A DNA stretch of 61,172 bases from Actinomycetota bacterium (GTDB lineage: Bacteria > Actinomycetota > Actinomycetes > S36-B12 > UBA5976), in the NCBI GenBank assembly GCA_009923495.1, contig RFTJ01000006.1, forward strand, positions 1-61,172. The letters run 5' to 3'. Below are positions 1 to 7,405 of this stretch, piece by piece (position 1 is the stretch's first letter; every line of letters starts with the position of its first letter). The position numbers were made by a program, and so were the translations under genes. The notes under the pieces were generated by a model. The model searched no databases. It was not told the origin of the DNA and saw only the letters and a program-made list of their open reading frames with translations.

Positions 1-254
1 CAAAGGTCTCTCTTCTCTCCAGGGGCTCGATCATCAATCCGGTGACGTTGGCGACGCAATGCGTAACGAGCAAGCCAGGGCGCCAATTTGTATGAATTTA
101 TCGAAGGCCATATGCCATATCTAATTACTAGATCGACTATCTCATCATCCGCGAGATGACTTATGTTTTTATCAGATTGAAAACCCAGATATTCTCTAAG
201 GGTAATGTCTGCATTCAAGGATTACACCAACACTCTAAAATCTAAACTCTCGTG
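1..254. other. Gap at window edge, no assignable gene
   Basis: No convincing gene is visible. A short frame on the plus strand is open from the window edge to about position 96 and could be the tail of a gene cut by the edge, but its 30 or so residues resemble nothing I recognise. The rest is AT-rich with stops in all frames. An inverted repeat (CTCTCGT at 247-253, ACGAGAG at 265-271) may end transcription of the minus-strand fragment beside it. Confidence 0.4.
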
Positions 255-596
255 CTATAACTTTACGAGAGTATGTTTAGAAAAAACTCCGATTGGTGCA
301 GGAATTACGGAGTAATTCTTGATTTCTTCTATGAGCCTGTCGAACGCAGGTTGATTTGGTCTCATCACTTTTTCTAAGCCAGTCTTGGGTCCATTCTTTA
401 TCTTGTTTGCGACACTGGTCTCTTTGGGGTCCATGGTTATCAAGAAGGACCTTGAATTTGGATAATCCCGTTTCATCAACTGAGCTTCAAATTCTGCTTG
501 CTTCCAACGTTCTCTCAGGCTTGTCTTACAAGAAAGAACTATTGGACCAATCTCTTCGGTGTAAATGGCAGCCCCGCTAGTATTTACCCAAAGCAA
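255..596 (-). pseudogene. Fragment resembling a restriction endonuclease
   Basis: The frame codes for about 113 residues from a TTG. It stays open for about 14 codons further upstream without an ATG or GTG, so it looks like the 3' part of a longer gene. The segment IVLSCKTSLRERWKQA resembles the (D/E)-x-K strand and following helix of PD-(D/E)XK type II restriction enzymes; this is family memory, not a search result. No methyltransferase is nearby. It starts 1 nt after the PIN-domain fragment on the same strand, so both may be remnants of lost defence genes. A small intact gene of unknown function is the alternative. Confidence 0.35.
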
Positions 597-597
597 A

Positions 598-759
598 TTA
601 GCCAGGGATAATCTGAACTGTTTTTCCGGATAGTAATTTCATCGCGCTAAAGTGCCTTTGATTTAATGTCAAAATCTTGTTTGTTTCAAATCTTGCGGCT
701 AGGGCAATAAGTGATGCGTCGGTAATTCCAATTCTTAAATCCTGATATTTTGCTATCAC
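598..759 (-). pseudogene. PIN-domain (VapC-type) toxin, C-terminal half only
   Basis: This 53-codon frame begins at a GTG that overlaps the stop of the 53-residue gene upstream. The segment ITDASLIALAARF, followed by ILTLNQRHF, is typical of the second half of VapC-like PIN ribonucleases, with the third acidic residue in TDA. A full domain is about 130 residues. The N-terminal strand with the first catalytic Asp and the central Glu is absent, and the DNA in front encodes something unrelated. It is therefore most likely a truncated, inactive toxin remnant. No VapB-like antitoxin is recognisable. Confidence 0.6.
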
Positions 760-917
760 TTCGGTTCAACATCCTCGTCGGAAACACTTTTCTGCAGCTT
801 GGCAACCAGCTTTGCGTGTAACTGGGCGGCCCATTCACTTAGCTCTTCGGGGGTCATGTCTTTAAGGTTCGGCACTTTTACCAGAGCAATTTTTTCGGGT
901 CTTGGTTGGTTTGTCAT
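756..917 (-). CDS. Small protein related to the centre of the upstream 155-aa protein
   Basis: This 53-residue frame has a good ribosome binding site (AAAAGGACTT, 5 nt before ATG). Residues 13-41 (from VKVPNLKDMTPEELSEW onward) align without gaps to residues 44-72 of the product of the gene 30 nt upstream (from VSIPKSLATMSEEEIMQW onward), so the two share a short acidic, helical module. The function is unknown. The stop overlaps the GTG of the PIN remnant (GTGA). It could be an intact small protein, or a partial duplication of the neighbour. Confidence 0.55.
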   Translation of the reverse strand: MTNQPRPEKIALVKVPNLKDMTPEELSEWAAQLHAKLVAKLQKSVSDEDVEPK

Positions 918-947
918 GTTAAGTCCTTTTAAGTTAGATGAGATCGG

Positions 948-1415
948 TTACAGATAAAGTCGTAGCTCTTCAATGACTGAATTGCTACTCGGGTTCATTC
1001 CATATTCACCAGCCATGTCGCGCAAATATTCATCGAGATCTTCGCTGGGTGCCTGAACCTTCACTTCCTGAGTTTCTGAACCTTCGACATCAGCAACGGG
1101 CATTGTTGAGGTGAGCAGATATCGACGGGCACGCGGGCTCAAAGACGCTTCTGGCTTTGGGTTTTGGGCGACCTGATCAATAACTGCAGGTGCGAGCTGC
1201 TCCACCACAGCTTTGTAAAGCCCTTTTGCCCATTGCATGATTTCTTCTTCACTCATTGTGGCTAACGATTTGGGAATGGAAACTTGGACAAAGTTTTCTT
1301 TTTGGGCCGGGCGGGCCTTGTCGGCTTTGCTTCTTGCGGGAACAACCTTGGAATCAGGCCGTGGTTTTACTACCTTTTCCTTTTTGGCAGGTTTTTTCGG
1401 TTTTTCAGCACTCAT
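948..1415 (-). CDS. Lys/Pro-rich small protein of unknown function
   Basis: The product has 155 residues. I chose the ATG at 1415 because AAAGGA lies 7 nt before it; a frame extension to 1475 lacks such a site. The first 40 residues are rich in Lys, Pro and Ala and look disordered, like a histone-H1-type tail. A short helical module follows (residues about 42-75), then an acidic C-terminus ending ELRLYL. The central module recurs in the next gene downstream. No membrane segment or signal peptide is visible. A nucleic-acid-binding role for the tail is only a guess. Confidence 0.5.
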   Translation of the reverse strand: MSAEKPKKPAKKEKVVKPRPDSKVVPARSKADKARPAQKENFVQVSIPKSLATMSEEEIMQWAKGLYKAVVEQLAPAVIDQVAQNPKPEASLSPRARRYLLTSTMPVADVEGSETQEVKVQAPSEDLDEYLRDMAGEYGMNPSSNSVIEELRLYL

Positions 1416-1565
1416 GTGGCTGTCCTTTCGCTCGTCCAACTTACTTTCAGTTGGCTGATCTTCTCTCGGGGGCACCGTGCGCGATGCGCGGTTGCCGCGT
1501 AGCTAGCCGAGAGGCTTAGCGCTACTTTCTTGATCGATTATTTAGTTTGTTGCTAACTTAACACA

Positions 1566-1598
1566 GGACACTGACAGATATTGTTTCTGCCAGTGTCC
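1566..1598 (-). terminator. Hairpin after the TPR gene
   Basis: GGACACTG (1566-1573) pairs with CAGTGTCC (1591-1598), and an inner CAGA/TCTG pair extends the stem. It lies just past the stop of the minus-strand TPR gene. The tail after the stem is not T-rich, so termination may be weak. Confidence 0.5.
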
Positions 1599-1607
1599 GT
1601 TGGCTGG

Positions 1608-3185
1608 CTAAGCTTCACCACTTTCTGGAGTTTCTGGGAACGAATAAATCTGTGCATTGTGTTCTTGTACCTGTTCGCTTATTGGATCAGATGCACCAAA
1701 CACTTGATCATAGGTATTCCTACTATCCTCATGGGCTGCCATAGCTGCGATTCGAGTATCGGGCTCAATTACAGACTCCTTACCCAATTCCTCGGCTAAA
1801 TCTGCCCTGCCAGTTTCGAGGTAATAGGCCATGGCCTTATGGAAAGCTTGGTTTGCCCGGCGCGGATCTGACTCTTTCAGGAGCCGTGCGTGCACTTCAT
1901 GCAGGATTGCTCTGCTCTCGGCTGTTGCTCCGGATGTGCTGACTAGATGCAGTCCTTGAGTGCAAGTGGCAAGAGCGCTCTCGCGTTCATTCAACATCAA
2001 AAGCGCCTTTGCTTGGTAAGCATGGCGAACAACCTCACTCACACACCAGGGCATTGTCTCGGACTCAATTTTTTCTAACAGAGCGATAATCACTTCTGGC
2101 TCTTTATTGCTAATCAATGAATCTAAATACATTGGGAGCATTCGATGCCGCTCGCTATCCAGATTTTTGCGCATACTCGCTGCTTCGTAAGCAATCGCAA
2201 AGTGACAGCTTGCTAGTTCAAAACGTCCGTTATTTAGTGCCAAAAAGCCAAGTCCAACATTTGCCCGGGTCTTTTCGCGTAAACGATTGGGATACATCTC
2301 GATCAGAGTGATGGCGTGTTCAAGATGCTCGCGAGCCTTGCGCGGGTTGCGGTCTAGTTCGGCCATACCTAGCTCAGTGATAACGATTAACTGCATTTTA
2401 GAGTCATTGCGCTCGTAATAAACTTTGCGAGCACCTTCCAAGTACGAAACCGCCTCTGGAATCGCATTATTGAGCGCAAGGACTTCACCCATGAGTGCCT
2501 TGGCATCCACTTCACAGTTTCGACATGAACAGGTTTTACCAATTGCAAGAGCTTTTTCCGCAAATTCAAAAGCTTTTTCCACATCACCAATTGCCACATA
2601 GGCATTGGTTATGTTGAAGTGCGCATTATAAATTTGGTGCGGGGCTTCGGCAGAGATGGCATTTTCGAGAGCCCGCTCGTAAGCCCTAATAGCTTTGTCA
2701 TATTGACCAAGGCGCATGTATGCATCGGCCTTATCTTGAGCAGACATTGCCACACCGCGTTGTTCGTCAATTGAATCAAAGATTTTTTCTGAGCTGTCGT
2801 AGTGTTTGGCCGCATTTTCATAATCCTGCAAGCGGTAATACGCATCGCCAATCCAGTTCTCACTCCAAGCTGTGTCGGAGTCACTTCCACACGAAACAGC
2901 AAAGTCAGCCGCCCGACCGTAGGAATCAATTGCGCCGGAATATTCTTTTAACGCCATTTGCGAGTGTCCAATTAGTTGATTGGAGATAGAAATCTCGCGG
3001 ACGGCATCAATCCGCGTGAAAATCTCAAGGGCTTGTTCGGCCATTGCCATAGCGGTGTTGTGTTCGCCTTCGTGGGAACGGCGATGATGGAGGCTTATGA
3101 GTATTTGGCCCTTCTCAAAATCCGAAGTTTCGTGGTAGCGATCCCATAATTCGTCATCGGACATTTCGCTGTAGTTGTCGCTCAT
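1608..3185 (-). CDS. Tetratricopeptide-repeat protein
   Basis: The product is a soluble protein of about 525 residues made almost wholly of helix pairs with the TPR pattern (for example AMAEQALEIFTRI, DKAIRAYERALENA and AFEFAEKALAIG). The ATG at 3185 was chosen because GGAGG lies 6 nt upstream; an in-frame ATG four codons earlier has no such site. TPR arrays bind partner proteins. An unusual CSCRNC cluster sits near residue 220, within one helix pair, and could bind metal or form disulfides. There is no DNA-binding domain or signal peptide. It precedes, on the same strand, an ECF-like sigma gene some 230 nt upstream, and may act in the same regulatory cluster. Confidence 0.75.
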   Translation of the reverse strand: MSDNYSEMSDDELWDRYHETSDFEKGQILISLHHRRSHEGEHNTAMAMAEQALEIFTRIDAVREISISNQLIGHSQMALKEYSGAIDSYGRAADFAVSCGSDSDTAWSENWIGDAYYRLQDYENAAKHYDSSEKIFDSIDEQRGVAMSAQDKADAYMRLGQYDKAIRAYERALENAISAEAPHQIYNAHFNITNAYVAIGDVEKAFEFAEKALAIGKTCSCRNCEVDAKALMGEVLALNNAIPEAVSYLEGARKVYYERNDSKMQLIVITELGMAELDRNPRKAREHLEHAITLIEMYPNRLREKTRANVGLGFLALNNGRFELASCHFAIAYEAASMRKNLDSERHRMLPMYLDSLISNKEPEVIIALLEKIESETMPWCVSEVVRHAYQAKALLMLNERESALATCTQGLHLVSTSGATAESRAILHEVHARLLKESDPRRANQAFHKAMAYYLETGRADLAEELGKESVIEPDTRIAAMAAHEDSRNTYDQVFGASDPISEQVQEHNAQIYSFPETPESGEA

Positions 3186-3414
3186 GGCGGCCTCCATCTG
3201 TCATTGTTGTCATCAGGCAACCGAGCCAGAGAATCTGGCGGGAGTGACTAACTTACTCCTGGGGTATGACAAAAGCACGCTCAGATGACGTTGCGCGTTT
3301 CGCCGTTAGTGAACCAAAACCCTAAGGTAAATCTTTACCCTCGAAACTTGCGGATTACCCCTAATTCGGCAGCCTGGATGCCAATCTGCCAGGAAATGGA
3401 AATAACATCTGGAC

Positions 3415-4098
3415 TCAATCAAACTCGCCAAATAACGCCCGGTCCGATGCGAACCGTTTGCGCAGATTGTTCTTAATACGGCTAATTGTTTGGGATACCG
3501 AGCGGGCAGATGCGTAACCATAGATTTCAGCCAAATCGTCCAAGGGAACGCCTTCTAGGTAATCAATAAAGAGCTCACGATGGCTCTGCGGAACCTCGCT
3601 CAAAATATGTGCGACCACTGAATTTGAGGCAAGTTCGATCGACAATTCCTGCGGCTTCATCACCAAGATAGGCGCGTCAAAAATGGTGCGAACTGTCTGC
3701 CAATCTTCAGCGCCAGGTTCAGGTAGGCCATGCCATGACTGATTTTCTCGTTTGCGCTTCCGGTAAAGGTCAATGACTCGATTTATCACCGCAATTCGGA
3801 CATAAGCCTTCCAGTGGCGAACTTGCAGGTTTTCTCGGTGCAATCTTTTGACTACGTATTGCACGATATCTTCGGCATCTGAGCGAAGCGCCTTTGACTG
3901 ACGGACACATTTTCTGGTGTATTCATAAACCTCTTGCCAGTCATCAATAACGCCAGTTGGTTCGGCTTTGGATTCAAAATAGATTTCCTGAGCTTCCTGC
4001 CAGAGATCATACGATTCCAGCTCTGCATCACCCAAATCTGGAAACTGCAAGTTGAGCTCATTTTGGTCAATTTGGTCGTTGTCGCGCTCAGCTGTCAT
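3415..4098 (-). CDS. ECF-type sigma-factor-like regulator (paralogue A)
   Basis: The product has 227 residues. The middle (residues about 75-120, DAEDIVQYVVKRLHRE through VINRVIDLYRKRKRE) fits sigma region 2, and residues about 170-220 (LDDLAEIYGYASARSVSQT and a basic tail) fit the region 4 helix-turn-helix. The first 60 residues are acidic and are not part of the usual family. Its recognition helix closely matches that of the protein encoded at 6703-7263. No anti-sigma gene adjoins it. It is divergent from the deacetylase gene. A TAGCAT hexamer ends 6 nt before the ATG, suggesting a leaderless mRNA. A non-sigma DNA-binding protein is the alternative. Confidence 0.65.
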   Translation of the reverse strand: MTAERDNDQIDQNELNLQFPDLGDAELESYDLWQEAQEIYFESKAEPTGVIDDWQEVYEYTRKCVRQSKALRSDAEDIVQYVVKRLHRENLQVRHWKAYVRIAVINRVIDLYRKRKRENQSWHGLPEPGAEDWQTVRTIFDAPILVMKPQELSIELASNSVVAHILSEVPQSHRELFIDYLEGVPLDDLAEIYGYASARSVSQTISRIKNNLRKRFASDRALFGEFD

Positions 4099-4104
4099 TT
4101 CACA

Positions 4105-4110
4105 ATGCTA
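4105..4110 (-). promoter_or_regulatory. Leaderless-type -10 box (TAGCAT)
   Basis: On the minus strand TAGCAT ends 6 nt before the ATG of the sigma-like gene, and no Shine-Dalgarno sequence is present. Confidence 0.4.
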
Positions 4111-4145
4111 CTTTGGGCGCTTAGATTCCCGCGAAAAACCATTAT

Positions 4146-4183
4146 TTGCAGGGCTGGAGAAAACTTTTTACGCAATGTTGACA
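4146..4183 (+). promoter_or_regulatory. Operator-like half-site and -35 box before the deacetylase gene
   Basis: TTTACGCAA (4167-4175) is identical to one arm of the perfect inverted repeat at 10765-10794. TTGC at 4146-4149 keeps the outer bases of the opposite arm at exactly the same spacing. A perfect -35 hexamer TTGACA follows at 4178-4183; the -10 is not clear. Control by the same regulator is an inference. Confidence 0.4.
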
Positions 4184-4246
4184 TGAGGGCGTTCCCATTC
4201 GTCTCTACTTGTGTGGAGGAAAAATCTGCCACAGAAAAGGAGAATC

Positions 4247-5266
4247 ATGACCGAACAAATTAGCCCGAAGGACACCCCAGATGTGGTTATTGTGCACAGC
4301 CCAGAATACGAAAACTGGGTTTTTGATGAAATACATCCAACGCAGGGTCGCCGATTTATCAATGGCTACAACGAAATTATGAACCGCCTTACGAGTAGCA
4401 AGGTGCTTACTGTCGAGCCGCGCCAAGCCACTCGAAGCGAGCTGGCATTAGTACACACACAGGATTACATTAGCGAGGTCCTTGATGATCATTCATGTCA
4501 CGAGTGGACAGGTGAGCGCCCAGATTTGTCAGAATTAGCCAGCACCTTTGTTGGCGGCACATTGACCGCGCTGAATTATTTGCTTGAGGGAAAATCTCCA
4601 TTAGCTGTTCATTTGCCGGGTGCAAAGCACCATGCCCAGAAGGATCATTCGTCGGGTTTCTGCGTTTTTGCCGACTTCGCTATTGCGGCCAAAATCGCCG
4701 TAGCACGAGGATACAAAGTCGCTATCTTCGACTACGACGCACATCACGGGGATGGTACAGAAAATTTGTGTGCATCAGACCCGAATATCTTGACCTATTC
4801 GGTTCATGAAAAGGGCCTTTTCCCACGAACTGGCAACAGTAACGACCCCGCTTGTCATGTTTACAATTGTCCATTGAGTGTTGATGAACGGAATGCAGAA
4901 TTCAGCAACGGACGATTCAATTTCCGCCACGACGAAGCACTCGTTAAGGCGGCATTGGAGTTTGCTGAGCTTGCTTCGGCATTTGGCGCAGATATAATTT
5001 TCATTGCCGCTGGCGCGGACGGACACTACGATGATCCCCTAAGTCACTTGCAGTACTACAGCGGAATCCTGATTAAAGTTTTTGATTCAATCTTCAGCCG
5101 CGATTCATTAGCTGCACTTCCGATGCTGATCGGCGGCGCTGGCGGATATCGCCCTGACGATGCAACGCCAGAAATGTGGGCCGAGTCTGTCTATTGTGCA
5201 GATTCAGTTCGACCCAGAACTATTACTGCGGCCATGGGAGCCCGCCTGGCAGGTGATAATGCCTAA
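4247..5266 (+). CDS. Histone-deacetylase-fold zinc hydrolase (AcuC/HDAC superfamily)
   Basis: The product has 339 residues, starting at the ATG preceded by AAAAGGAGAATC. It has the full active-site set of the arginase/deacetylase superfamily: tandem His at 128-129 (PGAKHHA), the DYDAHHGDGT motif with likely zinc ligands D164 and H166, the GADGHYDDP motif with the third ligand D258, and GGAGGY with the catalytic Tyr301. It should remove an acyl or amide group from a small molecule or a protein lysine; the substrate cannot be told from sequence. The next gene overlaps its stop by 8 nt, so the two are co-translated. An operator-like box upstream links it to the ARPP-1/Nudix locus. Confidence 0.85.
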   Translation: MTEQISPKDTPDVVIVHSPEYENWVFDEIHPTQGRRFINGYNEIMNRLTSSKVLTVEPRQATRSELALVHTQDYISEVLDDHSCHEWTGERPDLSELASTFVGGTLTALNYLLEGKSPLAVHLPGAKHHAQKDHSSGFCVFADFAIAAKIAVARGYKVAIFDYDAHHGDGTENLCASDPNILTYSVHEKGLFPRTGNSNDPACHVYNCPLSVDERNAEFSNGRFNFRHDEALVKAALEFAELASAFGADIIFIAAGADGHYDDPLSHLQYYSGILIKVFDSIFSRDSLAALPMLIGGAGGYRPDDATPEMWAESVYCADSVRPRTITAAMGARLAGDNA

Positions 5267-5897
5267 ATTACTGCCAGATGAAGTTCCGGATTGCACAGAT
5301 CAAACCCCACAGCAGGTTGCCGAATTGGCTCAGTACCTTGCGCCATATGAGCAGGAACTGATGTTGATGCGCAGTCTGGTTGCTCAGGACCTGACCACTC
5401 CAATTCGGATACTCGAACTGTTGGCGCATGATCCGAAACGGATTGTGCGCCACAGCGTGGCTCACAATCCCATGGCAACTGAAGCAATCGCCGACATCGC
5501 CATGCGGCAAATGAGCACTGCGGCCATACCCCAGGAAGGCCACGCTTGGAAGCAGATGCGTTACCAGTACAAGAGCCTTCCATTAGAAAGGTTGCTTGCG
5601 CTGTTCGACTACAAATCGGTAATTCCGTTTTATCCTGCCCGTTATCGACCGGCGATAATTCGAGCATTACCAAAAGGAACCGTAATTCCAGATTGGAATA
5701 TGAACGAGCTGGTTGTGTCCGGTCCGACGCGGGTGCACTTGGCGTTGCTAAAACGCGTCGACTTGATCCAAACAGAACGAGATTGGTGGACCATTTGCCA
5801 GGCGGCCGATCCGGAGGTTCGTCAAGCGATCCAAGACGCTCCCGATGTGCCCGAAAAGTGGAAACGGTTTGCCCGTCAGCTCGGTGGACTCTTTTAG
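5259..5897 (+). CDS. HEAT/LRV-like repeat protein coupled to the deacetylase
   Basis: The product has 212 residues, from an ATG inside the end of the deacetylase gene preceded by AGGTGA. The pattern IRILELLAHDPKRIVRHSVA followed by HNPMATEAI is the leucine-rich-variant/HEAT type, in which short helix pairs carry conserved VR..VA.NP positions. A second such unit lies at the C-terminus (DPEVRQAI). No enzyme motif or membrane segment is visible. The overlap suggests a protein that binds or steers the deacetylase. I do not recognise a named family for the whole protein. Confidence 0.65.
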   Translation: MPKLLPDEVPDCTDQTPQQVAELAQYLAPYEQELMLMRSLVAQDLTTPIRILELLAHDPKRIVRHSVAHNPMATEAIADIAMRQMSTAAIPQEGHAWKQMRYQYKSLPLERLLALFDYKSVIPFYPARYRPAIIRALPKGTVIPDWNMNELVVSGPTRVHLALLKRVDLIQTERDWWTICQAADPEVRQAIQDAPDVPEKWKRFARQLGGLF

Positions 5898-6248
5898 CAA
5901 CACGCTAAAGGCTGGCGGGAATAAAAATTGCAGCGGGCTTGTTGTGAGGATTCGAATAATTTAGGACCAATTTGCGATGTATCCAATTTAATTTCGCTGT
6001 GGGCTTGCATTGGAACAAAAAGAAGAGTAAAAAGGTAGTCCTAACTTAATTCGAACAGATGTTCTAATCGAATCCCAACCGCGACAAGGAGGCGCAAAGT
6101 ATGAAAAACCTTGAAAAATCAAGCAATATTTTGTGCCGCACGAGGGTGGGATACGTGTCATAGTCTGCAGTTTTCCCAGCAAACGTATGTGAACCTAAAC
6201 GAAGTAAGACCCAGAAAATTATTGATGAACCAGAAAGAAGGATGAAAA
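5898..6248 (+). other. Intergenic stretch before the whiB-like gene
   Basis: This 351-nt stretch holds the 20-codon frame at 6101-6163 and presumably the promoter of the WhiB-like gene. I see no convincing terminator or RNA element. Its length is unusual for this compact region, which favours a regulated 5' leader. Confidence 0.35.
6101..6163 (+). CDS. Possible 20-residue leader peptide upstream of whiB-like gene
   Basis: An ATG with a near-perfect ribosome binding site (AAGGAGG, 8 nt before) opens a 20-codon frame ending in TAG. The peptide is basic, with one Cys, and resembles no known leader. Its end lies 85 nt before the WhiB-like start, so it could be a translated upstream frame controlling that gene. 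Chance is possible, but the binding site is better than those of most genes nearby. Confidence 0.3.
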   Translation: MKNLEKSSNILCRTRVGYVS

Positions 6249-6719
6249 ATGCAGTCTGAACACAACGAACTATTAGCCGAACTTGCCGCCATGAAGTGGC
6301 CTACTTTTTTGTCAGAAGGGGATTGCATCGGCAAAGATCCCACACTTTTTGACGACGAAGATCACAAGAAGTCGGTCATGGCCAAAAGGATATGTGACAA
6401 GTGTCCGGTAAAGGCGCAGTGCGCTCAGTGGGGTATCGACAATGAAGATGCCGGCATTTGGGGCGGCCTTGACGACAAAGATCGGGCCAAAGCACGCCGG
6501 GGCAAGCGCAAGTTTGTCACCATGGAAAAGCGCCGAGAAAACCTCGAGTGGCTGCAGGATATTTGGAGTGACAAGCCTGCTGCTGAGCTAGCTGCTAAGT
6601 ATGGTAAAACTGAGCGCACAATTTATCGGTGGCGCGACAAAGAGCGTAAACGTGTTCGTAATCTTGGCTGGTCGCCTTTTAGACCGAGTGGCTTTAATAA
6701 ACCTAACTCAGACGATTAA
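6249..6719 (+). CDS. WhiB-family iron-sulfur regulator with C-terminal helix-turn-helix
   Basis: The product has 156 residues. C26 plus C49, C52 and C58 (CDKCPVKAQC) form the WhiB cysteine set that holds a [4Fe-4S] cluster, and GIWGG at 69-73 is the family's beta-turn. Basic residues follow, as in the usual DNA-contact tail. Beyond that, residues about 95-145 (AAELAAKYGKTERTIYRWRD) form a second, homeodomain-like helix-turn-helix that ordinary WhiB proteins of 80-120 residues lack. WhiB proteins usually bind the principal sigma factor and respond to redox or NO; the extra domain may give it its own DNA target. Its end overlaps the convergent sigma-like gene by 17 nt. Confidence 0.85.
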   Translation: MQSEHNELLAELAAMKWPTFLSEGDCIGKDPTLFDDEDHKKSVMAKRICDKCPVKAQCAQWGIDNEDAGIWGGLDDKDRAKARRGKRKFVTMEKRRENLEWLQDIWSDKPAAELAAKYGKTERTIYRWRDKERKRVRNLGWSPFRPSGFNKPNSDD

Positions 6720-7263
6720 ATTGCCAGTCGCTCACGTAGGGCCGAATTTTTTTGCGAACCCTTGACAAGGTTTGAGCAACCGAAGCAGCGCTTGCATAGC
6801 CAAGTAAGTCGGCAATTTCCTGATTACTGCATTGATCCATAGCAGCCATCAGAACCGCCCATTCTTTGACACTAACTTGATCTTCTAAATCTCGAGCAAG
6901 TTGGCGAAGGAATGCGTATTCACTGGTGCGCTGTGCTTGGACGTAGCCAGCGATAATCTCGTCTAACGCGCCGTCTGGACCACTGGGATTTTCCTTGACT
7001 GGGATTTGCGCTTGCAGTATCCGATCTCGTTCAAATTTCAGGCGGGTGCGGTCAATTATGCAGTTGAGAATGGCGGCTGAGATCCAGCCTCGCTCATTCT
7101 CAGGCCAGGTGGGTCGGGCAACGAGTTTGGCCATAACTTCGGCGGCAGCTTCCTGAGCCCAATCATGGTTACGAGTCTGGTGAAGGGCTCGGTCGTAAGC
7201 ATAGGAAAGCAACATTTTCAGGTGCTCAGGATCCTTGTGGTCGCTAATTGGTTGGTCGCTCAT
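6703..7263 (-). CDS. ECF-type sigma-factor-like regulator (paralogue B)
   Basis: The product has 186 residues. The start at 7263 was chosen because a CACAAT hexamer ends 7 nt before it; an in-frame start 35 codons upstream lacks a ribosome site. Residues about 30-80 fit sigma region 2 (HDWAQEAAAEVMAKLVARP, then ISAAILNCIIDRTRLKFERD). Residues about 130-180 fit region 4 (CSNQEIADLLGYASAASVAQ). The GYASA.SV.QT.SR recognition segment is shared with the product of 3415-4098, so both may read similar promoters. There is no anti-sigma partner. It faces away from the phosphatase operon and may drive it. Confidence 0.65.
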   Translation of the reverse strand: MSDQPISDHKDPEHLKMLLSYAYDRALHQTRNHDWAQEAAAEVMAKLVARPTWPENERGWISAAILNCIIDRTRLKFERDRILQAQIPVKENPSGPDGALDEIIAGYVQAQRTSEYAFLRQLARDLEDQVSVKEWAVLMAAMDQCSNQEIADLLGYASAASVAQTLSRVRKKIRPYVSDWQFNRLS

Positions 7264-7270
7264 AGTGGTA

Positions 7271-7276
7271 ATTGTG
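7271..7276 (-). promoter_or_regulatory. Leaderless-type -10 box (CACAAT)
   Basis: CACAAT on the minus strand ends 7 nt before the chosen ATG of paralogue B and supports that start. Confidence 0.35.
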
Positions 7277-7405
7277 CCAGTACGAACTGACAAAAGCCCA
7301 TAAAAATCAGGAATTTTGGCAATTCTTGAAAAATCTTTAACTTTTTTGTTGATAACTGCCCGAGTCAATCGTCTAAGTAATTAGAACCCTTAAAGGAGGA
7401 ACCCG

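Noticed and set aside
1497-1527. Hairpin GTAGCTAGCC/GGCTTAGCGCTAC upstream of the gene at 948-1415
   Set aside because: Pairing is interrupted and its position fits neither a terminator nor a clear operator.
3267-3326. Nineteen-codon plus-strand frame in the gap before the TPR gene
   Set aside because: It has only a weak GGGG before the ATG and nothing to support translation.
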